Shown: in pieces, positions 42,355 to 50,276 of the stretch | How the letters are laid out: every line of letters begins with the position of its first letter | How positions within the stretch are numbered: the first letter of the stretch is position 1 | Assembly (NCBI RefSeq): GCF_038561965.1 | Contig: NZ_CP139348.1 | Coordinates: 2,790,001 to 2,854,000 of the forward strand | DNA from: Stutzerimonas stutzeri | GTDB lineage: Bacteria; Pseudomonadota; Gammaproteobacteria; Pseudomonadales; Pseudomonadaceae | Direction of reading: 5' to 3' | DNA length: 64,000 nucleotides | The notes under the pieces: generated by a model | Told to the model about the DNA's origin: nothing | The model's database searches: none | The model's input: the letters and a program-made list of their open reading frames with translations, nothing else | Position numbers and translations under genes: made by a program

Positions 42355-43977
42355 TCAGACCTGGAAGCGCGCCACGAGATTGTTCAGGTCGATTGCCAGC
42401 CGCGCCAACTCCTGACTGGCCGCGCTGGTCTGATTGGCACCCGCCGAAGACTGCAGCGACAGATCGCGAATATTGACCAGGTTGCGATCCACCTCGCGGG
42501 CGACCTGCGCCTGCTCCTCCGACGCGCTGGCAATCACCAGGTTGCGCTCGCTGATCTGGCTGATCGCGCTGGCGATGCCATCAAGCGCCTCCCCGGCGGC
42601 GCGCGCGAGTTCCAGTGTGGTCCTGGCGCGCTCGTTGCTCAGCTGCATCGCGTGCACGGCTTTGTCGGTCCCCAGATGCACGTCGCCAATCATCTGTTCG
42701 ATCTCCTGGGTCGACTGCTGGGTGCGATGCGCCAGTGCACGGACTTCATCTGCCACCACGGCGAAACCACGCCCCGCATCCCCGGCCCGCGCCGCCTCGA
42801 TCGCAGCATTGAGGGCAAGGAGATTGGTCTGTTCGGCGATCGAACGAATCACATCCAGCACCTTGCTGATATCGCGCACCTGACCGGCGAGGCGCTCGAC
42901 CTCGGTGGCCGTCTGGGTGACGTCATCAGCCAGCATTCCGATCGAGTCGACAGTGCGGATTACCTGCTGACGCCCGTGTTGCGCCGTTTCATCGGACTCT
43001 CGGGACGCTTCAGATGTAGCCACCGCATTACGTGCCACTTCGTCCACGGCAGTGGTCATTTCATTCACCGCGGTCGCGGCCTGCTCGATTTCGTGATTCT
43101 GCTGGTGCAGGCCGCGGGTGGAGTCTTCGGTTACCGCGTTGAGCTCTTCCGCCGCAGAGGCGAGCTGTCGCGACGAATCGCTGATCGACTGGATGGTACT
43201 GCGAAGATTGCCCTGCATGGTTTTGAGCGAATTCAGCAGTTGCGCAGGTTCGTCGCTACCCTGGACGTCGAGCGTCTGCGTCAGGTCGCCTTGGGCGACT
43301 ACCCTGGCCAGTTCCACGGCCTGGTGTAGAGGCCCGACAATACTGCGGGTCAGCACCGTAGCCAAAGCCACGGTCGCTCCCGCGACGATGACCATTGCCA
43401 GAATCACGCCATCGAATGCCGTCTCGGCTACCTCGCCGGAAATATCGGCTGCTTCCATGGCGCGATCACGGTTGAATTCCACCAGGGCACGAATGGCTGC
43501 CGACGCGTTGCCTGCATGCTGATTGAGTTCACCTCGCGTCAGGGCGATGGCATCCGCATCACGCCCCTGCCCCGCCAGCTCGACGATCTGTCGCTGAATA
43601 TTCTCGTACTGGTTGAACGATTGCTCAAAGCTCGCCAGTTTGCCGCGTCCCTCAGGGCTCAGGATCAGCCCATCCAAGGTCTTGCGACTCTCGGCCAGGC
43701 GCGCCTTGAGTGAGCCGATGGCGGAGACGGCGTCACGCAATTCTGCAGGGTCATCGGTTATGAGCATGCGCAAGGTGGTTGCTCGCAGGCTCATGAATTC
43801 ATCGTTCACCTGGCCAAGCTGAATGATGCTGGGCAGCCAGCGACTGTCGACCTCTCGCGCCTCTTTTTGCATGGCAGAGATTTCGTATAAGGCGAATCCG
43901 CCCAAGAGAAATACCAGCAGCGCGACGATGCCGAAACCTACGCCAGCACGCATTGCAATTTTCATATTCCTGACCAT
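42355..43977 (-). CDS. Methyl-accepting chemotaxis protein (first paralogue)
   Basis: 540 aa transducer. TM1 at about 12-32, a 4-helix-bundle (4HB_MCP type) periplasmic sensor domain at about 35-190, TM2 near 190-210, HAMP (RSIVGPLHQAVELARVVAQGDLTQ), then the methyl-accepting and CheA/CheW-binding hairpin with VIRSIAEQTNLLALNAAIEAARAGDAGRGFAVVADEVR. GGAGG sits 6 nt before the ATG. A sigma-28 promoter lies at 44009-44035. Its C-terminal half is almost the same as that of the gene at 44171; the sensor halves differ, so ligands should differ. No C-terminal CheR-binding pentapeptide. Confidence 0.93.
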   Translation of the reverse strand: MVRNMKIAMRAGVGFGIVALLVFLLGGFALYEISAMQKEAREVDSRWLPSIIQLGQVNDEFMSLRATTLRMLITDDPAELRDAVSAIGSLKARLAESRKTLDGLILSPEGRGKLASFEQSFNQYENIQRQIVELAGQGRDADAIALTRGELNQHAGNASAAIRALVEFNRDRAMEAADISGEVAETAFDGVILAMVIVAGATVALATVLTRSIVGPLHQAVELARVVAQGDLTQTLDVQGSDEPAQLLNSLKTMQGNLRSTIQSISDSSRQLASAAEELNAVTEDSTRGLHQQNHEIEQAATAVNEMTTAVDEVARNAVATSEASRESDETAQHGRQQVIRTVDSIGMLADDVTQTATEVERLAGQVRDISKVLDVIRSIAEQTNLLALNAAIEAARAGDAGRGFAVVADEVRALAHRTQQSTQEIEQMIGDVHLGTDKAVHAMQLSNERARTTLELARAAGEALDGIASAISQISERNLVIASASEEQAQVAREVDRNLVNIRDLSLQSSAGANQTSAASQELARLAIDLNNLVARFQV

Positions 43978-44008
43978 CTAGAACCTCCAACGTCCATTGA
44001 TAACCATC

Positions 44009-44035
44009 CTATCGGCGTGGAAATTCCGAACTTGA
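44009..44035 (-). promoter_or_regulatory. Sigma-28 (FliA) promoter of the first chemotaxis gene
   Basis: TCAAG (44035-44031), 14 nt, GCCGATAG (44016-44009) on the minus strand. Matches TAAAG-N14-GCCGATAA with the same spacing, 32 bp before the ATG at 43977. Confidence 0.8.
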
Positions 44036-44130
44036 AAAACGAAAATAAGAAAATGACTTATCAGTCACAGCTCTAGCACGGGCCCTACAAGCACACGAGT
44101 GTTACCTGGAAACATCAGCGCATAATCAAA

Positions 44131-44157
44131 AAAAAGCCCCGGCAAGCGGGGCTTTTT
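44131..44157. terminator. Intrinsic terminator downstream of the second chemotaxis gene
   Basis: AAAAAGCCCC / GGGGCTTTTT inverted repeat with a 7 nt loop, A run on one side and T run on the other. It ends transcription from the gene at 44171 (minus strand), so the two transducers are separate units. Confidence 0.9.
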
Positions 44158-44170
44158 CTGGTTTTGGTAG

Positions 44171-45796
44171 TCAGACGCGGAAACGCGTCACCAACGCATT
44201 GAGGTCTACCGCGAGCCGCGCCAGCTCCTGGCTTGCCGCACTGGTCTGGTTGGCGCCTGCCGAGGATTGCAGCGACAGGTCACGGATATTGACGAGATTC
44301 CGATCCACTTCGCGGGCAACCTGAGCCTGCTCCTCCGAAGCGCTGGCAATGACCAGATTCCGTTCACTGATCTGACTGATTGCGCCGGTGATGCCATCGA
44401 GTGCATCGCCTGCAGCCCGGGCCATATCCAGAGTGGTACGGGCCCGCTCGTTGCTGATGTGCATGGCACTTACAGCCTTGTCGGTACCCTGATGGACGCT
44501 GCTGATCATCTGCTCGATTTCTGCAGTGGATTGCTGAGTACGGTGCGCCAGGGCCCGGACCTCGTCAGCCACGACAGCAAAACCGCGCCCAGCATCGCCT
44601 GCTCGGGCCGCTTCTATCGCCGCGTTCAGCGCCAGCAGATTGGTCTGTTCGGCGATGGAGCGAATCACTTCGAGTACCTTGCTGATATCCCTTACCTGCC
44701 CGGCCAGGTGCTCCACCTCGCCAGCGGTATTGGTGACGTTGCTGGCCAGCAGATTGATCGACTCGACCGTCTGCATGACTTGTTCGCGCCCACGCAGCGC
44801 AGTGTCACTGGACTCCTGAGAAGCCTCGGACGTGGCGACGGCATTGCGCGCCACCTCGTCGACCGCGGCAGTCATCTGATTGACGGCAGCAGCTGCCTGC
44901 TCGATCTCATGGTTCTGCTGGTGCAAGCCGCGCGTCGAATCCTCGGTTACGGCATTGAGTTCTTCAGCTGCCGAAGCAAGCTGATTGGATGATTCGGCGA
45001 TGCCTTGGATTGTCCCGCGCAAACTACCTTGCATGGTTTTGAGCGCGTTCAACAGACGCGCCGGCTCATCCTTGCCTTCTACAATGAAATCAACAGTCAG
45101 GTCGCCAGCAGCGATGCGCTCGGCCACCGAGACCGCCAGGCCCAGCGGGCCTACAACGCTGCGCGTGAACATCCAGGCAAGCAGCACGGTGAACGCGGCG
45201 GCCAGGACGACAGTCGCCACAACCCACGCAAAACCGGTATCGAATTGCATCGATGCACGATCAGCTGCGTTGCCTGCCTCCGTGCTGTTGATACGCTGAA
45301 GCTCGTTAAGGGCAGCCGTAACGTTGTCCGCGTGCTCATTGATTGCGCCATTGGTGATCGCCACAGCCTGTGACTGCTCGCCACGACCAACGTGTTCAGT
45401 GATGCGCTGCTGCATCGGCAGGTACTGCTCGAAGGCCTGTTTGAAGCGTTGATAGCCCGCCTTCTCTTCCGCGGTAGTCAGCAGCTTGGCGTACTGAGTG
45501 TCGCGCTCGAGTACTTCAGATCGCAGCTGGGTTAGACGCTGCGCCGTGCTTTGCAGGATTTGCGGGTCCTCGGCCAATGTCATGCGCAAGGTGAGCGCCC
45601 TAATGCGCATTACCGCGATGTTCAGCTCACTGACAGCCATGATGCTTGGCAGCCAATTCTGGTCGATTTCCTTGTTTTCCTTACGCATGTTGGTCATTTG
45701 GTTCAACGCGAACAGACCAAGAAACAAGACGAGCAAACCGATCAGGCCAAAGCCAAGGGCGGAACGTTTACCGATAGTGAGGGTGCGAATAGCCAT
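44171..45796 (-). CDS. Methyl-accepting chemotaxis protein (second paralogue)
   Basis: 541 aa with TM1 at about 12-32, a 4-helix-bundle sensor domain, TM2 at about 190-212 (VVATVVLAAAFTVLLAWMF), HAMP, and a signalling hairpin nearly identical to that of the neighbour at 42355. The ATG at 45796 is chosen for GGAGAAGG upstream and because the protein then begins MAIRTLTIGKRSALGFG. The frame is open to 45904 without support. It has its own sigma-28 promoter and terminator. The pair is likely a tandem duplication with diverged sensors. Confidence 0.93.
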   Translation of the reverse strand: MAIRTLTIGKRSALGFGLIGLLVLFLGLFALNQMTNMRKENKEIDQNWLPSIMAVSELNIAVMRIRALTLRMTLAEDPQILQSTAQRLTQLRSEVLERDTQYAKLLTTAEEKAGYQRFKQAFEQYLPMQQRITEHVGRGEQSQAVAITNGAINEHADNVTAALNELQRINSTEAGNAADRASMQFDTGFAWVVATVVLAAAFTVLLAWMFTRSVVGPLGLAVSVAERIAAGDLTVDFIVEGKDEPARLLNALKTMQGSLRGTIQGIAESSNQLASAAEELNAVTEDSTRGLHQQNHEIEQAAAAVNQMTAAVDEVARNAVATSEASQESSDTALRGREQVMQTVESINLLASNVTNTAGEVEHLAGQVRDISKVLEVIRSIAEQTNLLALNAAIEAARAGDAGRGFAVVADEVRALAHRTQQSTAEIEQMISSVHQGTDKAVSAMHISNERARTTLDMARAAGDALDGITGAISQISERNLVIASASEEQAQVAREVDRNLVNIRDLSLQSSAGANQTSAASQELARLAVDLNALVTRFRV

Positions 45797-45851
45797 GGGA
45801 CTACCTTCTCCATGAAATAATGAAACGGCGCCACAACCGTGACCTGCTTCA

Positions 45852-45878
45852 TTATCGGAAGGCTTCCCCGTCACTTTA
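45852..45878 (-). promoter_or_regulatory. Sigma-28 (FliA) promoter of the second chemotaxis gene
   Basis: TAAAG (45878-45874), 14 nt, TCCGATAA (45859-45852) on the minus strand, one base from consensus, 56 bp before the ATG. It also implies that the start codon lies downstream of an alternative ATG at 45904. Confidence 0.82.
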
Positions 45879-45961
45879 ATATTGGCGCCAACTTTTCGTC
45901 TCACCCCAAGGCGCTCACTGACAAACGGTCCGACTGGCCATCAGTCCCTTCAGAATGGCCA

Positions 45962-46435
45962 CTAGTGGCCGGTTACATGGAAGGTTCGCTCGGTCAGCAA
46001 GCGATCCCCCTGAAAGACCATCAAGCGCCACTCGCCCGGCACCATCTCATGGGGCTCGGTAAATTCGAATGCCATGACATCTGCTTCAGCTCCCGGCATC
46101 AGGCTTTGAACGACCTCGAATTTGTCATGACGCTTGCCATCAGGGGTCACGACACCCGGCGTCAGGTAAAGCAGGGTCAACGGCGTATCACCCTCGCGCT
46201 TTCCCACGAGGCGGTAGCGCATGCCAAACTTGCTACCAAGCCGCGCAGGCACGTCTGCAGTCTGACGAATAGATTGATCGCGGCGGCTCAAAACACGTTC
46301 TCCGGGCTCGAATTCCTTTTTGGCAGTTTCGAAGACTCCGTATTCGATGTCCCCGACTATCTCCACCTGCGCTTGCGCCGCGGAAACGCTCAGTCCCAGC
46401 ACCAACACCGCTAGCGTCCAACGAGAAAACGACAT
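45962..46435 (-). CDS. DUF3859 exported protein
   Basis: 157 aa with a signal peptide (MSFSRWTLAVLVLGLSVSAAQA, cleavage about 22) and a small beta-rich periplasmic domain with the DUF3859 pattern: EYGVFE near its start, a LGSKFGMRYRL strand, and the MVPGEWRLMVFQGDRLLTERTFHV ending. The ATG at 46435 has GGAGCAGG upstream; the ATG at 46450 has none. It is encoded 62 bp after the amidohydrolase gene on the same strand. Function unknown. Confidence 0.75.
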   Translation of the reverse strand: MSFSRWTLAVLVLGLSVSAAQAQVEIVGDIEYGVFETAKKEFEPGERVLSRRDQSIRQTADVPARLGSKFGMRYRLVGKREGDTPLTLLYLTPGVVTPDGKRHDKFEVVQSLMPGAEADVMAFEFTEPHEMVPGEWRLMVFQGDRLLTERTFHVTGH

Positions 46436-46497
46436 GACCTGCTCCGACATATTTGAAGCAGGCAGGTTATGACGTGACGATTACAGGCTCATGACGA

Positions 46498-47523
46498 TCA
46501 GCGCAGGTCAGCCTGCCGTTTGCGGGGCAGCAGGGCAAGAAAGTTGTCGCGCGCGACACCCTGTGCCACAGCCTCCGGCAATGCATCGAGAAAAGGTGCG
46601 AAGGCATGCATGCCAGTAGCGAGATTGTCGAAACGACCGACCACATCGGAGCCGATCACGAAGCGCGTGGGATGGCGCTCCACCAGCTCGACCCACTTCG
46701 GATCCGGGCGCTCGTTTTCGTCCAGCAAGTACGGCTTGAGCATGGTCCAGGACAGATCGATATACAGGTTCGGATAGTCATCCAGCAGACGACTGACCGT
46801 CTCGTGCAGAAACGTCAGTTTCTCCTGATGCCGATGCAGTTCCATGCTGGTTCCCGCATGCGCCCAGATGAAGCGCGTATGCGGATGATTGCGCAGCGGC
46901 TCTTCCAGCTCGACGAGGTACAGCGGGTTGCGCTCGCGCTTGGAGGTGATGTTGGAATGCAGCATCACCGGAAGATCGAACTCGGCGGCAAGGTGATAGA
47001 CCCTGGCCAGCGCCTCGTTGTTGGCCCGCGGCGTATCACCTTCGGTCAGCGCAGTGACGTCGTCGTGGCGGGTAAAGATTTCACCCAGGCCCTGCCAGAG
47101 GCCTGGATGCAGCTCTAGCATCCGGCGAATATGCGCATCGGCATTTTTGTCATTCGGGTTGAAGCCGGACAGAAAGGGATGGAAGCGCTTGCGCTGCCGT
47201 TCATCCAGCTCCTCCAGTGCCGCTGCGACCAGCACATCGGTCGCGCTGTACCAGTACACCGGTGCATCGTCACCGGCGTAATAACGCGGGCGCTTGGGCT
47301 CGTTTTCGTGCCACTTCTTCGCAACAGGAATGCCACTGATCATCACATGGTCGATGCTGCCGGCGTCCATCGCCGCCAGCAGCTTCTGCATGCCATCGGT
47401 TTCCTGGAAGAAGTCGACATAGTGCAGATGCGCGTCGCTATAACGGTAGTCGCGCTCTTGCGCCGCGAGGATGGGCGAGAAAACAAAGAGCGCGGCGAGG
47501 GAGATAATTCTAGGAATGTACAA
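46498..47523 (-). CDS. Exported metal-dependent amidohydrolase (TIM barrel), TTG start
   Basis: 341 aa. A signal peptide (M)YIPRIISLAALFVFSPILAAQ is followed by an amidohydrolase-2 type barrel with HLH in YSDAHLHYVDFF, VMLHSNIT, IWAHAGTSME and the final Asp in VIGSDVVGRFD as metal and catalytic ligands. I choose TTG at 47523 because GGAGG sits 8 nt upstream and the signal peptide then begins correctly. The ATG pair at 47571/47568 would add 16 residues in front of the signal with no ribosome site. Relatives include decarboxylases and lactonases; substrate unknown. Confidence 0.78.
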   Translation of the reverse strand: MYIPRIISLAALFVFSPILAAQERDYRYSDAHLHYVDFFQETDGMQKLLAAMDAGSIDHVMISGIPVAKKWHENEPKRPRYYAGDDAPVYWYSATDVLVAAALEELDERQRKRFHPFLSGFNPNDKNADAHIRRMLELHPGLWQGLGEIFTRHDDVTALTEGDTPRANNEALARVYHLAAEFDLPVMLHSNITSKRERNPLYLVELEEPLRNHPHTRFIWAHAGTSMELHRHQEKLTFLHETVSRLLDDYPNLYIDLSWTMLKPYLLDENERPDPKWVELVERHPTRFVIGSDVVGRFDNLATGMHAFAPFLDALPEAVAQGVARDNFLALLPRKRQADLR

Positions 47524-47644
47524 AGCGCGGTCCTCCTGACAGCCAGCGAGTAGACCGTCAGCATGCATCACCGTTCAGACACATCGAACAGCAAGCGTAT
47601 CGCCATCTTGCATTTCCACCCGACCGTTATACCCCCAGTAGTAT

Positions 47645-47658
47645 TTGATCACGGTCAA
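47645..47658 (+). promoter_or_regulatory. ANR/FNR-type site upstream of the OsmC gene
   Basis: TTGAT-CACG-GTCAA differs from the TTGAT-N4-ATCAA consensus at one base. A TAGTAT -10 box at 47681-47686 places the site centre at -41.5 relative to a start at 47693, the class II activation geometry of FNR/ANR promoters. The ATG is at 47760. Confidence 0.6.
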
Positions 47659-47759
47659 ATCGGTAGCCCTGAGTCGCCGCTAGTATCGCCAGACATCATC
47701 CAATGCGCAGCGCGACGCCATGCGCACCATCGTCGGTTGATCAGTGAAGGAACAACACC

Positions 47760-48194
47760 ATGCCAATCAAAACCATCAGCGCTCACGGAGAGTTGAATGC
47801 CGGAATGGCCATCGTAGTGGAGTGTGGTAATCACCACCTGACGATGGATCAACCGAAGAGTGCGGCGGGCCAGGATCTCGGACCGACGCCGTTAGAGGCG
47901 ATACTGGCGGCCGTGGCAGGATGCTTCGGTACCATCGGACGCTTCATTGCTCATCAACAGAAGATCGAGCTGCGCGGCATGCGCTTCACGATCGAAGCCG
48001 ACTACGATCCCGCCGGGCTCCTCGGCCGCGACCCGAGCGTGCGTCCCGGTTTCCAGGAGCTGCGAGTAAACGTCGACATTGATGCCGATCTGGACCGTGC
48101 CGCAAAGCTGGCTCTATTGGAGCAGATAGAACGACGCTGCCCGGTTGCCGATAACCTCAGCCATGGCACACGCCTGGTCAGTACATTGCTCTGA
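47760..48194 (+). CDS. OsmC-family protein
   Basis: 144 aa OsmC/Ohr-fold protein with the two redox cysteines: Cys55 in AVAGCFGTIG, at the start of the central helix, and Cys127 in IERRCPVADNL. It should be a cytosolic thiol-dependent peroxidase for organic hydroperoxides or a relative of unknown substrate. It is plus-strand and single-gene, with a probable ANR-type promoter, so expression may rise in low oxygen. Confidence 0.85.
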   Translation: MPIKTISAHGELNAGMAIVVECGNHHLTMDQPKSAAGQDLGPTPLEAILAAVAGCFGTIGRFIAHQQKIELRGMRFTIEADYDPAGLLGRDPSVRPGFQELRVNVDIDADLDRAAKLALLEQIERRCPVADNLSHGTRLVSTLL

Positions 48195-48208
48195 GCTGCT
48201 GGAACGAA

Positions 48209-48233
48209 AACGGCCCGTCAATGACGGGCCGTT
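48209..48233. terminator. Hairpin terminator between the OsmC gene and htpG
   Basis: Perfect 11 bp arms AACGGCCCGTC / GACGGGCCGTT with a 3 nt loop between two convergent genes. Only a short T stretch follows on either side. Confidence 0.7.
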
Positions 48234-48254
48234 ATGCATCGCAGACTTGCTAGA

Positions 48255-50162
48255 TCAGGCCGACAGCTCGACCAGCAGCTTATTCAGCCGCTGAACATAC
48301 GCTGCCGGGTCCTTCAGGCTGTCGCCCGCGGCAAGCGCAGCCTGGTCGAAGAGGATATGCGAGAGATCGGCAAAGCGATCTTCATCCGGCTCGGCATCCA
48401 GTTTTTCGATCAAAGGATGCTGCGGGTTGAACTCGAAGATCGGCTTGGATTCCGGCACCTTCTGCCCGCTGGCCTCGAGAATCTGACGCATCTGCAGACC
48501 CAGGTCCTGCTCGCCGATGGCGAGGATTGCCGGCGAGTCGGTCAGGCGATGGGATACCCGCACCTCTGCCACCTCCTCTCCCAGCGCACCCTTGAGGCGC
48601 TCGATCAAGCCTTCCTTGGTCTTGGCGATTTCTTCCTGGGCCTTTTTGTCTTCTTCGGAATCCAGCTTGCCCAGATCCAGGTCGCCGCGTGCAACGTCGA
48701 CGAACTGCTTGCCGTCGAAATCTGTGAGGTAGCTCATCAGCCACTCGTCGATACGGTCGGTGAGCAGCAGCACTTCGATGCCCTTCTTGCGGAAGACTTC
48801 CAGGTGCGGGCTGTTCTTCACCTGCGCATAGCTCTCGCCGGTGAGGTAGTAGACCTTGTCCTGGCCTTCCTTCACGCGGCCCAGATAATCGGCCAACGAC
48901 ACCGACTGCTCGCCTGAGGCATCAATAGTGGATGCAAAGCGCAGCAGACTCGCGATTTTCTCCTTGTTGGCGAAGTCTTCCGCCGGGCCTTCCTTGAGCA
49001 CCTGACCGAACTGCTTCCAGAAGCCCTTGTATTCCTCGGGCTTGTCCTTGGCCAGCTTATCGAGCATGTCCAGGACGCGCTTGGTCAGCGCAGACTTCAT
49101 CGAGTCGATCACCGGGTCCTTCTGCAGGATCTCGCGCGAGACGTTCAGCGACAAGTCGTTGGAATCGACTACGCCCTTGATGAAGCGCAGGTACAGCGGC
49201 AGGAATTCGTCAGCCTGGTCCATGATGAACACACGCTGCACGTACAGCTTCAGGCCCTTGGGTGCTTCGCGATGGTACAGGTCGAACGGCGCGCGGCCTG
49301 GTACGTAGAGCAAGGACGTATATTCGAGCTTGCCTTCGACCTTGTTGTGGCTCCAGGCCAGTGGGTTCTCGAAGTCGTGGGCGACGTGCTTGTAGAACTC
49401 CTGATACTCCTCGTCCTTCACCTCGGTGCGCGGCCGAGTCCAGAGCGCGCTGGCACGGTTGACGGTTTCCCACTCCTGCTCGGTGGGCTTTTCGTCCTCC
49501 TCACCGTGGAATTCCTTCGGTAGCTCGATGGGCAGCGCGATGTGATCGGAGTACTTCTTGATGATGTTGCGCAGGCGCCAGCCGTCGGCGAACTCTTCCT
49601 CGTCCTTTTTCAGGTGCAGGACGATGCGGGTGCCGCGCTCGGCCTTGTCGATATTGGCAACTTCGAACTCGCCCTCGCCCTTGGACGCCCAGTACACGCC
49701 CTCCTCGCTCGGCGTACCGGCGCGGCGGCTGAATACTTCTACCTGGTCGGCGACGATGAACGCGGAATAGAAGCCCACGCCGAACTGACCGATCAGGTGA
49801 GAATCCTTCTTCTGGTCACCGGAGAGGTTCTTCAGGAAGTCGGAGGTGCCGGACTTGGCGATGGTGCCCAGGTGTGCGATCACGTCATCACGGTTCATGC
49901 CGATGCCGTTGTCCTCGAGGGTCACGGTCTTGGCATCTTTGTCGAAACTGACGCGGATTTTCAGGTCAGCGCCGCCTTCGAGCAGTTCTGGCTTGGCCAG
50001 CGCCTCGAAACGCAGTTTGTCGGCGGCATCGGAGGCGTTGGAAATCAGCTCGCGAAGGAAGATTTCCTTGTTCGAGTACAGCGAATGGATCATCAGGTGA
50101 AGCAGCTGCTTCACCTCGGTCTGGAAGCCCAGGGTTTCTTTGTTTTGAGTTTCCACACTCAT
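48255..50162 (-). CDS. htpG: Hsp90 chaperone HtpG
   Basis: 635 aa. The N-terminal GHKL ATPase domain has SNASDAADKLRFEAL, DNGIGMNRDDV and GQFGVGFYSAFIVAD; the middle domain has FIMDQADEFLPLYLRFIKGVVDSNDLSLNVSREILQ; a dimerisation domain closes the protein. Helps fold stress-labile proteins. The ATG at 50162 (MSVETQNKETLGFQTEV) has GGAG upstream; an earlier in-frame ATG adds five residues. A sigma-32 promoter is visible upstream. Confidence 0.97.
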   Translation of the reverse strand: MSVETQNKETLGFQTEVKQLLHLMIHSLYSNKEIFLRELISNASDAADKLRFEALAKPELLEGGADLKIRVSFDKDAKTVTLEDNGIGMNRDDVIAHLGTIAKSGTSDFLKNLSGDQKKDSHLIGQFGVGFYSAFIVADQVEVFSRRAGTPSEEGVYWASKGEGEFEVANIDKAERGTRIVLHLKKDEEEFADGWRLRNIIKKYSDHIALPIELPKEFHGEEDEKPTEQEWETVNRASALWTRPRTEVKDEEYQEFYKHVAHDFENPLAWSHNKVEGKLEYTSLLYVPGRAPFDLYHREAPKGLKLYVQRVFIMDQADEFLPLYLRFIKGVVDSNDLSLNVSREILQKDPVIDSMKSALTKRVLDMLDKLAKDKPEEYKGFWKQFGQVLKEGPAEDFANKEKIASLLRFASTIDASGEQSVSLADYLGRVKEGQDKVYYLTGESYAQVKNSPHLEVFRKKGIEVLLLTDRIDEWLMSYLTDFDGKQFVDVARGDLDLGKLDSEEDKKAQEEIAKTKEGLIERLKGALGEEVAEVRVSHRLTDSPAILAIGEQDLGLQMRQILEASGQKVPESKPIFEFNPQHPLIEKLDAEPDEDRFADLSHILFDQAALAAGDSLKDPAAYVQRLNKLLVELSA

Positions 50163-50218
50163 CGTCAACAACTCCACATCGTCAATGGCACGGGCCGCAG
50201 TCGCGGCGATGACTGGCA

Positions 50219-50245
50219 GATTGGGGCTTGGTGGAAAATTTCAAG
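50219..50245 (-). promoter_or_regulatory. Sigma-32 heat-shock promoter of htpG
   Basis: CTTGAAA (50245-50239), 12 nt, CCCCAATC (50226-50219) on the minus strand, close to CTTGAAA-N(11-16)-CCCCATnT. It lies 57 bp before the ATG. Confidence 0.82.
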
Positions 50246-50276
50246 GGCAAGGGCGGCTCAGCTCAGCCCCGCGAAC

